Assembly (NCBI GenBank): GCA_964399605.1
Contig: CAYNRH010000018.1
Coordinates: 1 to 17,226 of the forward strand
DNA: 17,226 nucleotides
Direction of reading: 5' to 3'
Origin: JAGGZI01 sp964399605
GTDB taxonomy: Archaea; Aenigmatarchaeota; Aenigmatarchaeia; PWEA01; JAGHBM01
Shown one piece after another: positions 1 to 6,524 of the stretch; position 1 is the first letter of the stretch, and each line of letters opens with the position of its first letter. The position numbers and the translations under genes were made by a program. A model generated the notes under the pieces. The model was not told where the DNA came from. It saw only the letters and a program-made list of their open reading frames with translations, and ran no database searches.

Positions 1-124
1 TTTGAACCCTCGCGGGGACATGCCCCACTAGCTTAGCAGGCTAGCGCCATATCCAATCGATTGCACAGAAGCACACTCACTTCGCCCATGCACTTCGATC
101 TTTAAACCACTCGGCCATCCCAGC
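1..124 (-). tRNA. tRNA-Ser (anticodon GCU), 3' end cut off by the window edge, interrupted in the D-arm
   Basis: Read on the minus strand from 124, the gene shows an acceptor 5' strand GCTGGGA, TG, D-stem GCC, D-loop GAGTGGTTTAA, then an insert, then D-stem GGC. After that come the anticodon stem-loop CTAGC-CTGCTAA-GCTAG (anticodon GCT at complement of 35-37), a long variable arm with a GGGG/CCCC stem, and a T-arm beginning GAGGGTTCAAA. The T-arm 3' strand, acceptor 3' strand and any CCA lie outside the window. The GCT anticodon and the long class II variable arm identify a serine tRNA that reads AGU/AGC. The insert between D-loop and D-stem (49-101) is unusual and is described separately. 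Confidence 0.9.
49..101 (-). other. Putative noncanonical tRNA intron in the D-arm (about position 22/23)
   Basis: Removing these roughly 53 nt leaves a normal class II D-arm (GCC-GAGTGGTTTAA-GGC followed by G26 and the anticodon stem). With them, the D-loop would be about 64 nt. The insert can fold on itself: ATCGA pairs with TCGAT, TGCA with TGCA, and GAAG with CTTC, giving one long irregular hairpin. The exact ends are uncertain by a few bases because of repeated A residues and an AT-rich 3' junction. Archaea are known to carry tRNA introns at noncanonical positions, cut by the splicing endonuclease at bulge-helix-bulge motifs. I could not build a canonical motif here by eye. Confidence 0.7.
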
Positions 125-167
125 ATATTTTTTTGGTTTACGCATACCGTTCAGCATGCTAATAAAC

Positions 168-180
168 CTTTAAATATTCT
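168..180 (-). promoter_or_regulatory. TATA-like element for the tRNA-Ser gene
   Basis: On the minus strand this reads AGAATATTTAAAGG, an A/T-rich TATA-like box about 45 nt upstream of the mature tRNA 5' end. Archaeal initiation about 25 nt downstream would leave a 5' leader of roughly 20 nt for RNase P to remove. It shares a short divergent region with the PRC-barrel gene promoter. Confidence 0.4.
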
Positions 181-185
181 TAAGA

Positions 186-226
186 TTTATAAATAATAAA
201 GTTTAATAAATATTATTTAAGGGGGT
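186..226 (+). promoter_or_regulatory. TATA box and ribosome binding site of the PRC-barrel gene
   Basis: TTTATAAATA at 186-195 is a good archaeal TATA box, predicting a transcript start near 217. GGGGGT at 221-226 ends 7 nt before the ATG at 234 and can pair with the 16S rRNA 3' end. This gene therefore appears to have a short leader with a Shine-Dalgarno site, unlike many neighbours that look leaderless. Confidence 0.55.
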
Positions 227-233
227 ATAAAAT

Positions 234-521
234 ATGCCAATTAATGTGAAAAATTTGTCTGAAATGTTCGGAAAAGACGTTTTTACTACTAAAGGTGTTT
301 ATTGCGGAAAGGTTGGAGACGTGAAAGTGAACCTAAATAAATTTAGAGTAAGGTCTCTGGTTATAGAAGCCGCAAGGGGCTCGTATCTTTCTGAAATTGT
401 TGGCGGAAAAAGAGGAATAATAATTCCATACCAGATGGTTCAATCCGTTGGAGACATAGTAATAGTAAAACATATAACACCACCAGCAGTAAAGGAAAGT
501 GAAGAAAAAGAAGAAAACTAA
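234..521 (+). CDS. PRC-barrel domain protein
   Basis: This 95-residue protein matches the small archaeal single PRC-barrel family. It has an N-terminal conserved region (about residues 5-40, with GKDVFTTKGVYCGKVGDVKV) that resembles the strand pattern of the fold, followed by a hydrophobic strand-rich segment IIIPYQMVQSVGDIVIV, and it ends in a charged Lys/Glu tail. PRC-barrel domains occur in ribosome maturation (RimM), photosynthetic reaction centres and small archaeal proteins. Some of the archaeal ones (CdpB type) act in SepF-dependent cell division. Which role applies here cannot be decided from sequence. The start is set by the GGGGGT site. The stop codon directly abuts the stop of the convergent gene at 522, with no spacer. 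Confidence 0.8.
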   Translation: MPINVKNLSEMFGKDVFTTKGVYCGKVGDVKVNLNKFRVRSLVIEAARGSYLSEIVGGKRGIIIPYQMVQSVGDIVIVKHITPPAVKESEEKEEN

Positions 522-2111
522 TTATAAAACAAGACTCCCTAACCACCAATAGATGCTTCTTGATATTATCATAAACAAAATAAATGTTAATACAAATTGC
601 AATACAATAAATATGAATATTTTTTGTGATTTTTTCTTTCCATACTTTCTCATCATCCAGTATCCAGCTAAACCAATCCCCACCAATGGGGCAACAAATG
701 CACCTATTATTGTGATTCCAATTCCCCAGGCACCGACCATATATGCGCCAAGTGTGACGACACCGTCTTTCAAAGACTCAAATCCAAACTCGTTTTTAAA
801 TATATTTTTGTTTAAAACCAAGAAAACAAAAAACCATGATATCAAGAAAAATATCACGGCAAATGTCATACTGCTATCAGATATGTTTGATGCCAAATCA
901 ATCTGTGTCATTTTCCTATTCACATAAGATATCATGTTGTTTTTTTCTTCCTGTGTTGCTTTTGTGAGTGTTATCTGCAAGTCATTTGACGGCTTGGTAT
1001 TCCTGTATCTCCATACATATGTCCATTGGTTCATTGTCTCATTTATTTGTGGATTTGGATAAAGTCCATATGTCTTGTAATCGTAAGGCACGAAAGCGTA
1101 CACTCTGACATCGTCTATTGGCTTAGACCAAGCTTCTCCTGTACCCAGAGGATACCAGAACTTGTATTTCCCGTCTTCATATCTCATAGGCACCTTATAA
1201 GTCACAACAACCCCATTCTCTTCTAATTCTGGTCTTTCTAAAGCAGAATCTATTATATCTTCCACTGCTTTTTCTATTTCCACATAATCACAGTTCGGCG
1301 TATTATCCTTGCATTCATTTATGCACTGCGCAGTCCACTGGTCTTTGCTGTAACGCCTGTATTTGCTCTGCAGCTGCACCAAGAAACTACTATACGAATT
1401 AGGGCACACATCCCCCAAATAACTTTTTGTTTCACCGCTTACCATTGATTTTGGCTCAAGCTCTATTACATAGAGGTATGTGTCATCATACTTTCTGAAA
1501 GCCCTTAAAACACTTTCATCCAAACCAACGTGCTCAACTAGGTGACTTGCCCCCTGCTCAGAAAATATGTGATATACTAAAACTCTGGTTGAACCAAATT
1601 GCTGAACCTCTGACAACACCCATCCGGGTGCACGTGGTGCGCTCTCATACATCTGTTTTGTGGCAACTCCCCCCATAGGTCTATAAGGCGTGAACCAATC
1701 AAAAAACGGTGAAAAGAAAAAAATCTTGACAAAATCGTTAAGAGCGCGGGAATACTTATATCTTGCCTGCTTTGCCTGGTTTATGTCAGAAATTAAACTT
1801 TCAGTTGAGTTGACCTTGTAATCCTTCTCAAAATCACCAAGAGTTATATCTGATGCATTTAATCCAAATGGCTTATCTTCAAACGGTATTCCCCATTTTA
1901 TTTTTCCACCTTCCCCAGTAAGGTCTTCAACAGATATGAAAAGATGGACAGTTGCAATGTCCTCGTCAGGATTAAAATCAACTGTTGCTATCTGATGATG
2001 TTCTACCATGTTTTGCCAGTGGTGATAATCTGGAGGTATGTAAATACCATCGGCAAAAGCTATAGGCATAAATAAGAAGAATATCAAAACTGGTATTAAC
2101 ATTTTTTTCAT
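522..2111 (-). CDS. Secreted or membrane-anchored protein of unknown function (possibly DUF2330-like)
   Basis: The 529-residue product starts with a clear signal peptide: Lys-Lys, a hydrophobic core, and a likely cut after AFA near residue 20. A large extracellular part of about 390 residues follows. The C-terminus has three or four hydrophobic segments (about 413-434, 450-490 and 498-529) with a Lys-rich loop between the last two. The mature N-terminus (DGIYIPP, then a strand-rich region with a WGIPFEDKP segment) resembles the layout of DUF2330 proteins, but I treat that as tentative. Four cysteines in the middle of the chain (VCPNS, then QCINEC and NC) could form disulfides outside the cell. 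A likely fold is an exported domain held by a C-terminal membrane bundle. It is transcribed alone, and no enzymatic motif is visible. Confidence 0.75.
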   Translation of the reverse strand: MKKMLIPVLIFFLFMPIAFADGIYIPPDYHHWQNMVEHHQIATVDFNPDEDIATVHLFISVEDLTGEGGKIKWGIPFEDKPFGLNASDITLGDFEKDYKVNSTESLISDINQAKQARYKYSRALNDFVKIFFFSPFFDWFTPYRPMGGVATKQMYESAPRAPGWVLSEVQQFGSTRVLVYHIFSEQGASHLVEHVGLDESVLRAFRKYDDTYLYVIELEPKSMVSGETKSYLGDVCPNSYSSFLVQLQSKYRRYSKDQWTAQCINECKDNTPNCDYVEIEKAVEDIIDSALERPELEENGVVVTYKVPMRYEDGKYKFWYPLGTGEAWSKPIDDVRVYAFVPYDYKTYGLYPNPQINETMNQWTYVWRYRNTKPSNDLQITLTKATQEEKNNMISYVNRKMTQIDLASNISDSSMTFAVIFFLISWFFVFLVLNKNIFKNEFGFESLKDGVVTLGAYMVGAWGIGITIIGAFVAPLVGIGLAGYWMMRKYGKKKSQKIFIFIVLQFVLTFILFMIISRSIYWWLGSLVL

Positions 2112-2202
2112 AATAATAAAAGGGCTTTAATACTTAAAAAAGTGTTGATTTTATTCGGTGAAAAACTAATCAAATTTATCTTTTCGTGTGTATAATTAGA
2201 TT
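2112..2202. promoter_or_regulatory. Divergent promoter region between the membrane protein and the SWIM-site protein
   Basis: On the minus strand an A/T-rich box around 2131-2140 (TTTTTAAGTA) lies about 25 nt upstream of the start codon at 2111. On the plus strand CAAATTTATC at 2171-2180 lies about 27 nt upstream of the ATG at 2203. Both spacings fit transcripts that begin at or within a few bases of the start codon. No Shine-Dalgarno site is seen for either gene. Confidence 0.45.
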
Positions 2203-3039
2203 ATGCCTTGGGATAGCTACCCGACTATAAGTGAAGTAAAAGGAGAAGAGATTGTTTTAGAAAAACCTGGGAAAAAAGAAATTGTTGAAACAATTGAAAG
2301 CCTCGGAGAAGATGAATATCTTGTTCTGGATTGCAAAATATTATCCGATGAAGCGACTCCCTCCGGATTTATGAAGAAAGGCCCAGAGCTGAAAATAAGA
2401 GTTGTAGATAAAGTAGCAATGTTCCACTTCAGAGAAGAACTGAAAAGATTTGATATTGAGAGGCCAAAGAGGGGGTATAAATGGACAAATCCTTCCAACA
2501 GGACATCTGTCTTTGTTTCAATTCCCAGTATAATAGACGGCGCCAGATTATTTGCGCAATATCAGAATGATATAAAAGTTGGTGGACATCTGAGAAAGTC
2601 ATGGATGAAAGTTCCATCCAGAAGAAAGAAAAAAATATATAGAGTGGCTATTGACCCAATCCCAGACCGTGGAGGAAAAAACTGGTATAACTTTCAGGCC
2701 GAGTGCCAGTGCGGGGAGCATTTTTATTATAAGCACAGCTCCACGAAGTATGTAAACCCAGAAATATATGTGTGCCCTCACATAGTCGCTGGATATCATG
2801 CGGCAATGGGACAATTTCCTAAGATAGAGGACAATGACCCTGTTCCGGCGCTGTTTCCTGTCCCAAGCGATGGGCTGATAAGATTTGACAAAAACCTTGG
2901 GAAAACTTTTGTAAAGGAAAACTACAGGAGAAGAATAAATAAAGCTGAGAGAGCGCTGCTCGAATGTGAATATCAAGGTCTTAGAAAAAACGGCCTCATA
3001 TTTAATCCAGTAGACTGGACAGAAAAACTAAGGCAATAA
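2203..3039 (+). CDS. Uncharacterised protein with a SWIM-like zinc-binding motif
   Basis: This 278-residue protein belongs to no family I recognise. Its clearest feature is C168-x-C170 followed 20 residues later by C191-x-H193 (ECQCG ... VCPHIVAGYH). This fits the SWIM zinc-finger pattern CxCxnCxH, a fold linked to DNA or protein binding in transposases, helicases and Sws1/Shu-type recombination proteins. Residues 130-146 are strongly basic (RKSW, SRRKKK), which is consistent with nucleic-acid contact. The N-terminal 75 residues are acidic and strand-rich. Near residue 240 there is another basic patch (YRRRINKAERALL). No catalytic domain is evident. The gene has its own TATA box and appears leaderless. 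The downstream CoA-synthetase gene follows after 33 nt but has its own box, so joint transcription is uncertain. Confidence 0.8.
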   Translation: MPWDSYPTISEVKGEEIVLEKPGKKEIVETIESLGEDEYLVLDCKILSDEATPSGFMKKGPELKIRVVDKVAMFHFREELKRFDIERPKRGYKWTNPSNRTSVFVSIPSIIDGARLFAQYQNDIKVGGHLRKSWMKVPSRRKKKIYRVAIDPIPDRGGKNWYNFQAECQCGEHFYYKHSSTKYVNPEIYVCPHIVAGYHAAMGQFPKIEDNDPVPALFPVPSDGLIRFDKNLGKTFVKENYRRRINKAERALLECEYQGLRKNGLIFNPVDWTEKLRQ

Positions 3040-3040
3040 A

Positions 3041-3051
3041 ATATTATATAC
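3041..3051 (+). promoter_or_regulatory. TATA box of the acyl-CoA synthetase / oxidoreductase operon
   Basis: ATATTATATAC lies about 27 nt upstream of the ATG at 3073, directly after the stop of the previous gene. The spacing predicts a leaderless transcript. It is the only promoter-like element seen before the run of five closely packed genes ending at 6522. Confidence 0.45.
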
Positions 3052-3072
3052 TATTTTTCTGTAAATAATATT

Positions 3073-3684
3073 ATGTTAACATTTGAAGAAACAGAAAAAC
3101 TCATGAAGAAATACCACATTCCTCTACCAAAACAGAAACTTGTAAAGAGTTTGAAAGAAGCAAAAAACTTCTCCAAAAAAATATATCCAGTTGTCATGAA
3201 AGTTTATTCTCCCAAAATAATTCACAAAACTGATGTAGGCGGTATAATTGCTGACATAAGAAATGATAAGGAACTTGAAGATGCTTTTAAAAAAATTATG
3301 AAGATAAAAAATGCTGAAGGTGTAGTAATACAGAAATATGTAAAAGGTTTGGAAACTATTATTGGCGGCTTGAACGACAAGCAATTTGGACCATGCATAA
3401 GCTTTGGAACTGGTGGGATCTTCGTTGAAGTTATGAAAGACTTGGTTTTCAGAGTCTGCCCAATTTCCAAAAAAGATGCTGATAAAATGATAAAAGAAAC
3501 TAAAATCTATAAAATCCTGAAGGGATACAGGGGCAAAAAGTATTACATTGATGGAATAAGGGAAACTCTTCTAAAAATATCAAAAATGATGGAAAACGAA
3601 AATATTGAAGAACTTGATATAAACCCATTGATAGTTGGAGAAAAAGAAATTTATGCTGCCGATGTAAGAATTATACGAGAGTGA
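3073..3684 (+). CDS. acdB: Acetate/acyl-CoA synthetase (ADP-forming), beta subunit
   Basis: The beta subunit carries the ATP-grasp half of the ADP-forming acyl-CoA synthetase, which converts acyl-CoA, ADP and phosphate to acid, ATP and CoA in fermenting archaea. The 203-residue product shows the family signature SPKIIHKTDVGG, with H51, equivalent to the second phosphohistidine of the two-histidine relay. It is followed by QKYVKGLETIIGG, FGTGGIFVEVMKDLVFRVCPI and the C-terminal LDINPLIV. The N-terminus is about 20-25 residues shorter than in typical beta subunits of about 230 residues. No in-frame earlier start is apparent. The CoA-binding alpha subunit is not adjacent and must be encoded elsewhere. 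Placement just upstream of oxidoreductase subunits suggests that the two enzymes act in sequence. Confidence 0.9.
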   Translation: MLTFEETEKLMKKYHIPLPKQKLVKSLKEAKNFSKKIYPVVMKVYSPKIIHKTDVGGIIADIRNDKELEDAFKKIMKIKNAEGVVIQKYVKGLETIIGGLNDKQFGPCISFGTGGIFVEVMKDLVFRVCPISKKDADKMIKETKIYKILKGYRGKKYYIDGIRETLLKISKMMENENIEELDINPLIVGEKEIYAADVRIIRE

Positions 3685-3688
3685 GTAT

Positions 3689-4243
3689 ATGTATGAAATA
3701 AGGCTTCATGGAAGGGGTGGACAGGGAGTTAAACTTGCTGCGCACATTCTTGGAAAAGCTGCATTCTTATCAGGTTATAGGGGAGTGCAAAGCTTTGCAA
3801 AATATGGAGCCGAAAGGCGTGGCGCCCCAGTAACATCATTTGTAAGAATGGATAAAAAAGAAGTCCTTGAAAGGGGATATATATCTAATCCTGATTTCGT
3901 AATATGCCTTGATGATACTCTTGACTTTGATATAGTAAAAAATGGTCTTAAAAAAGATGGCATCATACTTATAAACACCAATAAGTATCCGGGACACTTT
4001 GCTGACAAGAAAATAAAAAATAAGATTTTTACCATAGATGCAACTAAAATAGCCATGAAAACTCTGGGTGTCCCTATACTGAACACTGCCATACTGGGAG
4101 CATTCATAAAAATTTTCAGAAAAATTCCGCTTGATATTCTGAAGAGAGCTGTAGAAAACGAGCTTGAAGAAGAGGGAAAGGAACCTTTGATAGAAAAAAA
4201 CAAAAAGGTTGTTGAAATTTGCTATAAAGAGATGAAAGTATGA
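3689..4243 (+). CDS. porG: 2-oxoacid:ferredoxin oxidoreductase, gamma subunit
   Basis: The 184-residue protein has the gamma-subunit hallmark near its start (RLHGRGGQGVKLAAHILGKA, residues 5-24), then QSFAKYGAERRGAPVTSFVR, with a conserved NTAILGAF in the second half. In pyruvate and branched-chain 2-oxoacid:ferredoxin oxidoreductases this domain closes on CoA and completes the complex that turns a 2-oxoacid into acyl-CoA, CO2 and reduced ferredoxin. It starts 4 nt after the synthetase beta gene, and its stop overlaps the delta start by 4 nt (ATGA), so translation is probably coupled. The substrate (pyruvate or 2-oxoisovalerate) cannot be told from this subunit. Confidence 0.93.
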   Translation: MYEIRLHGRGGQGVKLAAHILGKAAFLSGYRGVQSFAKYGAERRGAPVTSFVRMDKKEVLERGYISNPDFVICLDDTLDFDIVKNGLKKDGIILINTNKYPGHFADKKIKNKIFTIDATKIAMKTLGVPILNTAILGAFIKIFRKIPLDILKRAVENELEEEGKEPLIEKNKKVVEICYKEMKV

Positions 4244-4536
4244 TAGAAGAAGATAAAATCAAATACAAAGGCAAGAAAGGAATTCCTGCCATGGATGCAA
4301 ATGAAGCAAAAATAGGAAAAACTGGGACATGGAGAATATTCAAACCTGTCATACATGAGGAAAAGTGCATAAAATGCAGAAGGTGCTGGTTATTTTGTCC
4401 AGACAACGCAATAACTATTGACAAAAACGGTTATCCAAAAATAAATTACGAAATATGCAAAGGTTGTGGTATATGCTCAAATGTTTGCCCTGTAAAGACA
4501 ATAGAAATGGTTAGAGATTTGCATGAGGAGGATTGA
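4240..4536 (+). CDS. porD: 2-oxoacid:ferredoxin oxidoreductase, delta subunit (2[4Fe-4S] ferredoxin)
   Basis: The 98-residue protein carries two classical [4Fe-4S] binding motifs, C43-x2-C46-x2-C49-x3-C53-P and C73-x2-C76-x2-C79-x3-C83-P. It also has the N-terminal extension typical of Por/Vor delta subunits, with a TGTWRIFKPVI segment before the first motif. It passes electrons from the TPP centre to free ferredoxin. Its start overlaps the porG stop by 4 nt, and its stop is one base before the preferred porA start. Confidence 0.95.
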   Translation: MIEEDKIKYKGKKGIPAMDANEAKIGKTGTWRIFKPVIHEEKCIKCRRCWLFCPDNAITIDKNGYPKINYEICKGCGICSNVCPVKTIEMVRDLHEED

Positions 4537-4537
4537 A

Positions 4538-5680
4538 ATGAAAAAAACTGTTATGGATGGAAATATGGCAGCAGCCCATGCCGTGAAGCTGTGTGATGTA
4601 AAGGTTGTTCCAAACTTCCCAATAACACCACAAACAGAATTTATAGAAACTCTTGCCAAATGGAAAGTTAATGGAATGTGGAATGGAGAATTTCTAGACC
4701 TTGAAGGGGAACACTCAGTTATGTCAGCTGCAGTAGCATCCGAGGCATGTGGTGTAAGGACATTTACAGCTTCCTCGTCACAGGGAACTCTTTACATGCA
4801 TGAGATAATGTATGTAGCGTCCGGTATGAGACTGCCAATAGTCATGCTCAATGCTTCGCGTGGCCTCTCGGCACCGATAACTTTGTGGACAGACCATAAT
4901 GATATACTTGCCATGAGAGATGCCGGGTGGTTGATATTCTTCACACAAAACAATCAGGAGGTTTTGGATACAATAATACAGGCTTACAAAATCTCTGAAG
5001 ATGAACAGGTGCTTCTCCCATCATTGATAAACATGGAAGGTTTTATTCAGTCATATACAAGAGAACCCGTGGAAATTCCAGATTATAAGAAAGTTAGAAG
5101 GTTTCTTCCGAAATACAAGCCCCATACCGTTTTAGACCCAAAGAATCCAATGTGTTTGGGTATTGGTGCCATGGGAAAAGATTATATGGAATTCAGGTCA
5201 CAGGAGCATAAGGCACAGTTAAATGCCATCAAAAAAATAAAAGAAGTTGGCAAGGAATTCGGGAAAATCTTTGGAAGAAAGTATAATATAATAGAAAAAT
5301 ACAGAACAGATGACGCTGATTTTGTGTTTGTGACAACAGGAGCCATGTCAACAACCGTCAAGGAGGCAGTAAATTATCTAAGAGAAAAAAACAAAAAAGT
5401 TGGCTTGTTGAGATTAAGGACTTATAGACCATTTCCCGAGAAGGATATACAAAAGGCGCTGGAAAATTCAAAGAAAATAGCTGTTATAGACAATAATATC
5501 GCACCAGGGTTTGGTGGTATAATATATCCTGAAGTGAGGTCGGCATTATATGGCAACAAAGCATTAATATCAGACTTTATAGTGGGGCTTGGCGGTACCC
5601 GTACAGGACTTAAAACATTTTTAGAAATATATCAAAAGATGAGCAAAGATAAAAAATCAAAGAAGTACTGGTTATTATGA
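4538..5680 (+). CDS. porA: 2-oxoacid:ferredoxin oxidoreductase, alpha subunit
   Basis: The product has 380 residues from this start. Family signatures are FPITPQTEFIE (about residues 27-37), EGEHSVMSAAVASEACG (about 56-72), TASSSQGTLYMHEI and LPIVMLNASRGLSAP. These match the pyrimidine-binding domain of archaeal pyruvate/2-oxoisovalerate ferredoxin oxidoreductases. The C-terminal part (FVFVTTGAMSTTVKEAV, then VGLLRLRTYRPFP) is the usual domain II. I chose ATG 4538 because AGGAGG ends 8 nt before it. An ATG at 4523 would add five residues and overlap porD. The beta subunit that holds thiamine diphosphate normally comes next or nearby, but here the next gene is a putative peptidase that overlaps by 4 nt. 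Confidence 0.93.
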   Translation: MKKTVMDGNMAAAHAVKLCDVKVVPNFPITPQTEFIETLAKWKVNGMWNGEFLDLEGEHSVMSAAVASEACGVRTFTASSSQGTLYMHEIMYVASGMRLPIVMLNASRGLSAPITLWTDHNDILAMRDAGWLIFFTQNNQEVLDTIIQAYKISEDEQVLLPSLINMEGFIQSYTREPVEIPDYKKVRRFLPKYKPHTVLDPKNPMCLGIGAMGKDYMEFRSQEHKAQLNAIKKIKEVGKEFGKIFGRKYNIIEKYRTDDADFVFVTTGAMSTTVKEAVNYLREKNKKVGLLRLRTYRPFPEKDIQKALENSKKIAVIDNNIAPGFGGIIYPEVRSALYGNKALISDFIVGLGGTRTGLKTFLEIYQKMSKDKKSKKYWLL

Positions 5681-6522
5681 AGATATACAAAAGAACTAAC
5701 TCTAAAAAGAAGTTTATAAAAAAACTTTACCCACTTGTTGATGAGGTAGTTGAAAGGGTTTACAAAAAGCCAAAAGTCAAAAAGGTTATATTCTTTTTCA
5801 CGGACAACCCTAAAAAAGCTTTTCTGGACATGGCAAATCCTGAAAGGATACCACACGGCAGGCAATACGGAAAACTGGAAAAATGGCTCTCGGAAGGAAT
5901 TTCCTCTTTCTCCATCCAGGACAAAGACACTGCAATCATAATGATAAACAACCGTGACCCGGTTCTTAAGAATAAAAAAGCTGCCAAGGCATTAATTGCA
6001 CACGAGTTCATGCACACAATAGAGAAATCCTATGGAATGGAGCCAAAAATATCCAAGGTTGGTGGAAAGCAATGGCCATTGATAATAAAAACTATACAGG
6101 ACATAGGAAAAGATTATGAAAATGTTCTCAACGACTTGATAAAGTTAACCACTTTTTTCATACTTTGCATGAAAGACATTATTGTAAATGAAAAGCTCAT
6201 AGAATCTGGATTTGAAGAAGAACTGCTGGAATGGCACAAATATTTCAAGCCACAAAAAATTTCTAAAGTCAACAGGAGAAATCTTGCCGACGTAATAATA
6301 TCTTATGTTGGGTATAAAACAAGCTGGATACCATTTGAGGTTAAAATGGGAATGAAAATAAAGTATGAAAGCATGCTTCCAAAAAACATAGAAAGAGAAT
6401 GCAACAAAATACTGAAAGAATTGAAAGATATAAATACCAAAAAATTTCCAGACAGGGACATAAGTGAGGTTGTTAAGACAGGCCTGGACGTCTATAGAAG
6501 ATTGCATAAAAAATTGAAATAA
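5677..6522 (+). CDS. Putative zincin metallopeptidase (HExxH protein)
   Basis: This 281-residue protein contains the zinc-metallopeptidase motif HEFMH (residues 109-113) in a helix-like context, AALIAHEFMHTIEKSYG-like. Some 60 residues later VNEKLIESG supplies E172 as a possible third zinc ligand, as in gluzincin-like families. No signal peptide or transmembrane anchor is evident, so it is probably cytoplasmic. The N-terminus is very basic. It overlaps the oxidoreductase alpha gene by 4 nt (ATGA), so it is translationally coupled to a metabolic operon. Substrate and pathway are unknown. It resembles small archaeal zincin-like proteins of unknown function. The assignment rests on the HExxH motif and context only. 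Confidence 0.75.
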   Translation: MKIYKRTNSKKKFIKKLYPLVDEVVERVYKKPKVKKVIFFFTDNPKKAFLDMANPERIPHGRQYGKLEKWLSEGISSFSIQDKDTAIIMINNRDPVLKNKKAAKALIAHEFMHTIEKSYGMEPKISKVGGKQWPLIIKTIQDIGKDYENVLNDLIKLTTFFILCMKDIIVNEKLIESGFEEELLEWHKYFKPQKISKVNRRNLADVIISYVGYKTSWIPFEVKMGMKIKYESMLPKNIERECNKILKELKDINTKKFPDRDISEVVKTGLDVYRRLHKKLK

Positions 6523-6524
6523 TA

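Noticed and set aside
553..927. Plus-strand open frame of 124 residues opposite the membrane protein
   Set aside because: It is antisense to the C-terminal membrane segments of the gene at 522-2111, with no ribosome site or family resemblance.
3124..3470. Minus-strand open frames opposite the acyl-CoA synthetase gene
   Set aside because: The plus-strand frame carries clear ATP-grasp motifs; the antisense frames are low-complexity Phe/Tyr/Ser-rich shadows.
4523..4537. Earlier porA start (MRRIE)
   Set aside because: It overlaps porD by 14 nt and includes the Shine-Dalgarno site that serves the ATG at 4538.
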